This document shows, one piece after another, positions 5,208-7,404 of a stretch of DNA of 7,404 nucleotides; the first letter of the stretch is position 1; every line of letters begins with the position of its first letter. The DNA is from DASUBV01 sp035763085. Lineage in GTDB: Bacteria > Actinomycetota > Actinomycetes > Streptosporangiales > Streptosporangiaceae. The position numbers and the translations under genes were made by a program. The stretch lies in assembly GCA_035763085.1 (NCBI GenBank), contig DASUBV010000228.1, positions 1 to 7,404 of the forward strand, written 5' to 3'. A model generated the notes under the pieces. The model was not told the DNA's origin, did no database searches, and saw only the letters and a list, made by a program, of their open reading frames with translations.

Positions 5208-7340
5208 TCAGGCAGCAGTGCCGTCGGCAGCGACTGCGCCCATCTGCTGCTCGACCCAGATGGTCTTGCCCGACTCGGTGTAGCGCGTCCCCCAGCGACG
5301 CGCGACCTGCGAGATCAGGAACAGGCCCCGCCCGTCCTCATCCGTGGCCCCGGCTATCCGCAGGTGCGGTGAGGTGCTGCTGCCGTCGGACACCTCGCAG
5401 ATCAGCATGTCCGGCTCCTGCCGGATCAGCAGCAGCCGGATAGGCGGGCGGCCGTAGCGGATCGCGTTCGTCACCAGCTCGCTGACCACGAGCTCGCAGG
5501 TAAGCGCCAGATCCCCCCAGCCCCAGTCGGCCAGTTTGCGGCCCGCCATCTCGCGGGCATCACGCACGTGCACCGGGTCGGATGGCAGGTCCCACGCCGC
5601 GACATGATCGGCGTCGAGTCCGTGCACCCGGGCCACGACCAGCGCGGAGTCGTCCTCGGCCGGCGTGTCCAGCACCGGCCCGATGATGTGGTCGCACACC
5701 TCCTCAGCCGAGCCCGCCGGCCGGGCCAGGTCCCCGGCCAGCCGCGCCAGCCCCTCGTCGATGTCGTGACCACGGGACTCGACCAGGCCGTCGGTGAACA
5801 GGGTGAGCAGCGCCCCGTCCTCGAGGGGGAACTCCGCGGACTCGAAGGGCAGCAGTCCCACGCCCAGCGGCAGCCCGGCGGGCAGGGCAGCAAAGGTGAC
5901 GTCACCGCTGGCGGTCAGGACGGCCGGGGCCAGGTGGCCCGCCCTCGCGGCCGCGCACCGCCGGGTGACGGGATCGTAGACCACGTACAGGCACGTGGCG
6001 CCCAGCACGTGGTCGGCCAGCGGCTGCTCGTCGGCGGCGGCGCCGGGCGCGGCCGGCCCGTCCTGCTCGGCGAGCTTGAGCACGCGGTCATCCAGATGCG
6101 CCAGCAGCTCCGCCGGAGACAGGTCAAGCCCGGCAAGCGTGCGCACCGCAGTGCTCAGCTGGCCCATGGCGGCGACCGCGGTCGCTCCGTGTCCCACCAC
6201 GTCGCCGGCCACCAGCGCCACCCGGGCACCGGACAGCGGGATCACGTCAACCCAGTCGCCGCCCAGGCCAGTCGGCCCGCTCGCCGGCAGGTACCGGGAG
6301 GCTACTTCCAGGGCAGGCGTGCTGTGCAGGCCCCGCGGCAGCAGGCTGCGCTGCAGGGCGAGGGTGGCCTGCCGCTCCCGCTGGAAGCGCCGGGCGTTGT
6401 CCAGGCACACCCCGGCCCTGGCGGCGAGCTCGACCGCCAGGCTGACGTCCTCCGCATCGTGCGGCTCGCCGCCGGCCCGGCGGCAGAAGAACGCGATGCC
6501 CAGGGTGGTCCCGCGGGCCTGGACCGGAACCGCGCACATCCAGGTCACCCCGAGGTGCTGCAGCGGGGCTACCCAGCCCGGGTCGCCGGCGGGCCAGCCC
6601 GCGCGGGACTCTGCCACCGAGACCACGAGGGGATCTCCGCTGATCAGGCTCTGCCGGATCGCGGTGCCGGCCGGCAGCGGGAGCACGGCTCCCGGCCCGG
6701 GAACCTCCGGGGAGCCGAACGCCGCCCGCAGTCCCGACCGGACCAGCACCACCGGGACGTCCGCCTGCACCAGCGGCGGCTCCTCGCCGCGCAGCACCGG
6801 CTCCAGCAGCTCGACCGACACCAGGTCGGCGAAGTCGGGTACGGCGACGTCCGCGAGCTCCTGCGCCGTGCGCGGGATATCGAGGGTGCTGCCGATGCGC
6901 TCGCTGGCCCGGTTGAGCAGCTGCAGCCGGGTCCGCGCCCGCCGCTCCCTGGACTGATCCGCGATCATGTACCAGGTGCCCACGGCCGCGCCCTGATCGT
7001 CGTCGATCCGGAAGGCGCTGAACCACCAGGAGAGCAGCCGCCGCCCGACGGGTGACGGGCCGATTATCTCGAAGTTGAGCACCGAGTCGCCGGTCGCCAG
7101 CACCTCCCGCAGCTTGTCCTCGACCTTCGCGGCCAGCTCGGCGGGCAGCACCTCGGACGGCCGCCGGCCGATCCGCCGCTCCCGCGGGAGCCGCCCTTCG
7201 TAGGTGAGCATGTCGTTGCACCAGGTGTAGACCAGGTTGCGGTCGAGCATGGCCACGCCCACGCCGGAGTACTTCAGGATCGAACCCAGCATCAGCCGGC
7301 TCAGCTCCCCGGCTTCCGGGAATTCCTCCTCAGGGCCCAT
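5208..7340 (-). CDS. PAS-GAF-PP2C (SpoIIE) phosphatase with C-terminal HATPase (RsbW-like) domain
   Basis: This is a 710-residue cytoplasmic regulator that should dephosphorylate phospho-Ser/Thr on STAS-domain anti-sigma-factor antagonists. Its kinase-like domain may bind or phosphorylate the same partners. A PAS domain spans about 20-132. A GAF domain spans about 145-317 (LLNRASERIGSTLDIPRTAQ to ARAGVCLDNAR). The linker QRSLLPRGL (330-338) leads into the phosphatase. Metal-ligand motifs are intact: GGDWVD (D365), GDVVGHG (D380, G383), FTDGLVESR (D517) and EDDSALVV (D563/D564). The position between W and D in GDWxD, commonly Tyr in relatives, is Val364. The HATPase_c domain (about 580-697) has an N-box ELVTNAIRYG (N625), G1 VSDGS (D652) and G2 DEDGRGLFL (669-674), so ATP binding looks intact. 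ATG 7338-7340 has an AGGGGGAG purine run only one base away, an unusually short spacing. The frame stays open to the window edge without another start codon, and Met17 is an alternative start. No STAS or sigma partner gene is adjacent, so its target is unknown. Confidence 0.92.
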   Translation of the reverse strand: MGPEEEFPEAGELSRLMLGSILKYSGVGVAMLDRNLVYTWCNDMLTYEGRLPRERRIGRRPSEVLPAELAAKVEDKLREVLATGDSVLNFEIIGPSPVGRRLLSWWFSAFRIDDDQGAAVGTWYMIADQSRERRARTRLQLLNRASERIGSTLDIPRTAQELADVAVPDFADLVSVELLEPVLRGEEPPLVQADVPVVLVRSGLRAAFGSPEVPGPGAVLPLPAGTAIRQSLISGDPLVVSVAESRAGWPAGDPGWVAPLQHLGVTWMCAVPVQARGTTLGIAFFCRRAGGEPHDAEDVSLAVELAARAGVCLDNARRFQRERQATLALQRSLLPRGLHSTPALEVASRYLPASGPTGLGGDWVDVIPLSGARVALVAGDVVGHGATAVAAMGQLSTAVRTLAGLDLSPAELLAHLDDRVLKLAEQDGPAAPGAAADEQPLADHVLGATCLYVVYDPVTRRCAAARAGHLAPAVLTASGDVTFAALPAGLPLGVGLLPFESAEFPLEDGALLTLFTDGLVESRGHDIDEGLARLAGDLARPAGSAEEVCDHIIGPVLDTPAEDDSALVVARVHGLDADHVAAWDLPSDPVHVRDAREMAGRKLADWGWGDLALTCELVVSELVTNAIRYGRPPIRLLLIRQEPDMLICEVSDGSSTSPHLRIAGATDEDGRGLFLISQVARRWGTRYTESGKTIWVEQQMGAVAADGTAA

Positions 7341-7404
7341 GCTCCCCCTGTCGATCGCACACGAGATCTGGCAGCGGGGACGTACCCAGAGTCTACGGGG
7401 TGCC

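Noticed and set aside
5568..7055. 495-codon plus-strand open frame opposite the phosphatase gene
   Set aside because: It is antisense to a gene with clear PAS, GAF, PP2C and HATPase motifs. Its product is a low-complexity mix rich in Arg, Gly, Pro, Gln and Val with no domain, as expected from a high-G+C shadow frame.

Overview
The window is uniformly G+C-rich, with strong third-position G/C bias, so most antisense frames stay open. It carries a Gly/Ser-linked extracytoplasmic lipoprotein, an ECF sigma factor paired with a DGPF protein, and a multidomain PAS-GAF-PP2C-HATPase regulator. Together these point to the chromosome of a high-G+C actinomycete (Streptomyces/Streptosporangiales-like). 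I cannot place it to genus by eye. I see no transposase, integrase, phage gene, tRNA, rRNA or CRISPR array.

Layout. Positions 1-177 lie downstream of the first gene. They hold a very strong hairpin terminator (128-165) and possibly the start of another minus-strand gene running off the left edge. At 178-2043 (minus) is a family 5 peptide/oligopeptide ABC-transporter solute-binding lipoprotein. The gap 2044-2355 holds its ribosome binding site, two small inverted repeats and a tandem 23-bp repeat that abuts the next gene's stop codon. At 2356-3099 (minus) is a class I SAM-dependent methyltransferase with a GTG start that may be leaderless. The divergent gap 3100-3319 carries a near-ideal ECF42-type promoter facing right. 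At 3320-3685 and 3682-5049 (plus) are a DGPF/YCII-like protein and an ECF42-type sigma factor with a long C-terminal extension, overlapping by ATGA. A 158-bp convergent gap follows. At 5208-7340 (minus) is a 710-residue PAS-GAF-PP2C(SpoIIE)-HATPase protein, with its start close to the right edge.

How the genes relate. The only clear functional unit is the DGPF-ECF42 operon. The promoter in front of it matches the consensus I recall for ECF42 sigma factors, so the operon probably activates itself. No anti-sigma gene lies beside it, so control is expected to act through the sigma factor's own C-terminal domain, possibly with the DGPF protein. The phosphatase/kinase regulator belongs to a different sigma-control logic (partner switching with STAS-domain anti-sigma-factor antagonists). 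Nothing in the window ties it to the ECF operon beyond being adjacent. The binding protein and the methyltransferase look like independent transcription units.

I did not find a convincing undescribed system. The most useful observations are the ECF42 autoregulatory promoter, the nested hairpin behind the lipoprotein gene, and the 23-bp tandem repeat at the methyltransferase 3' end.
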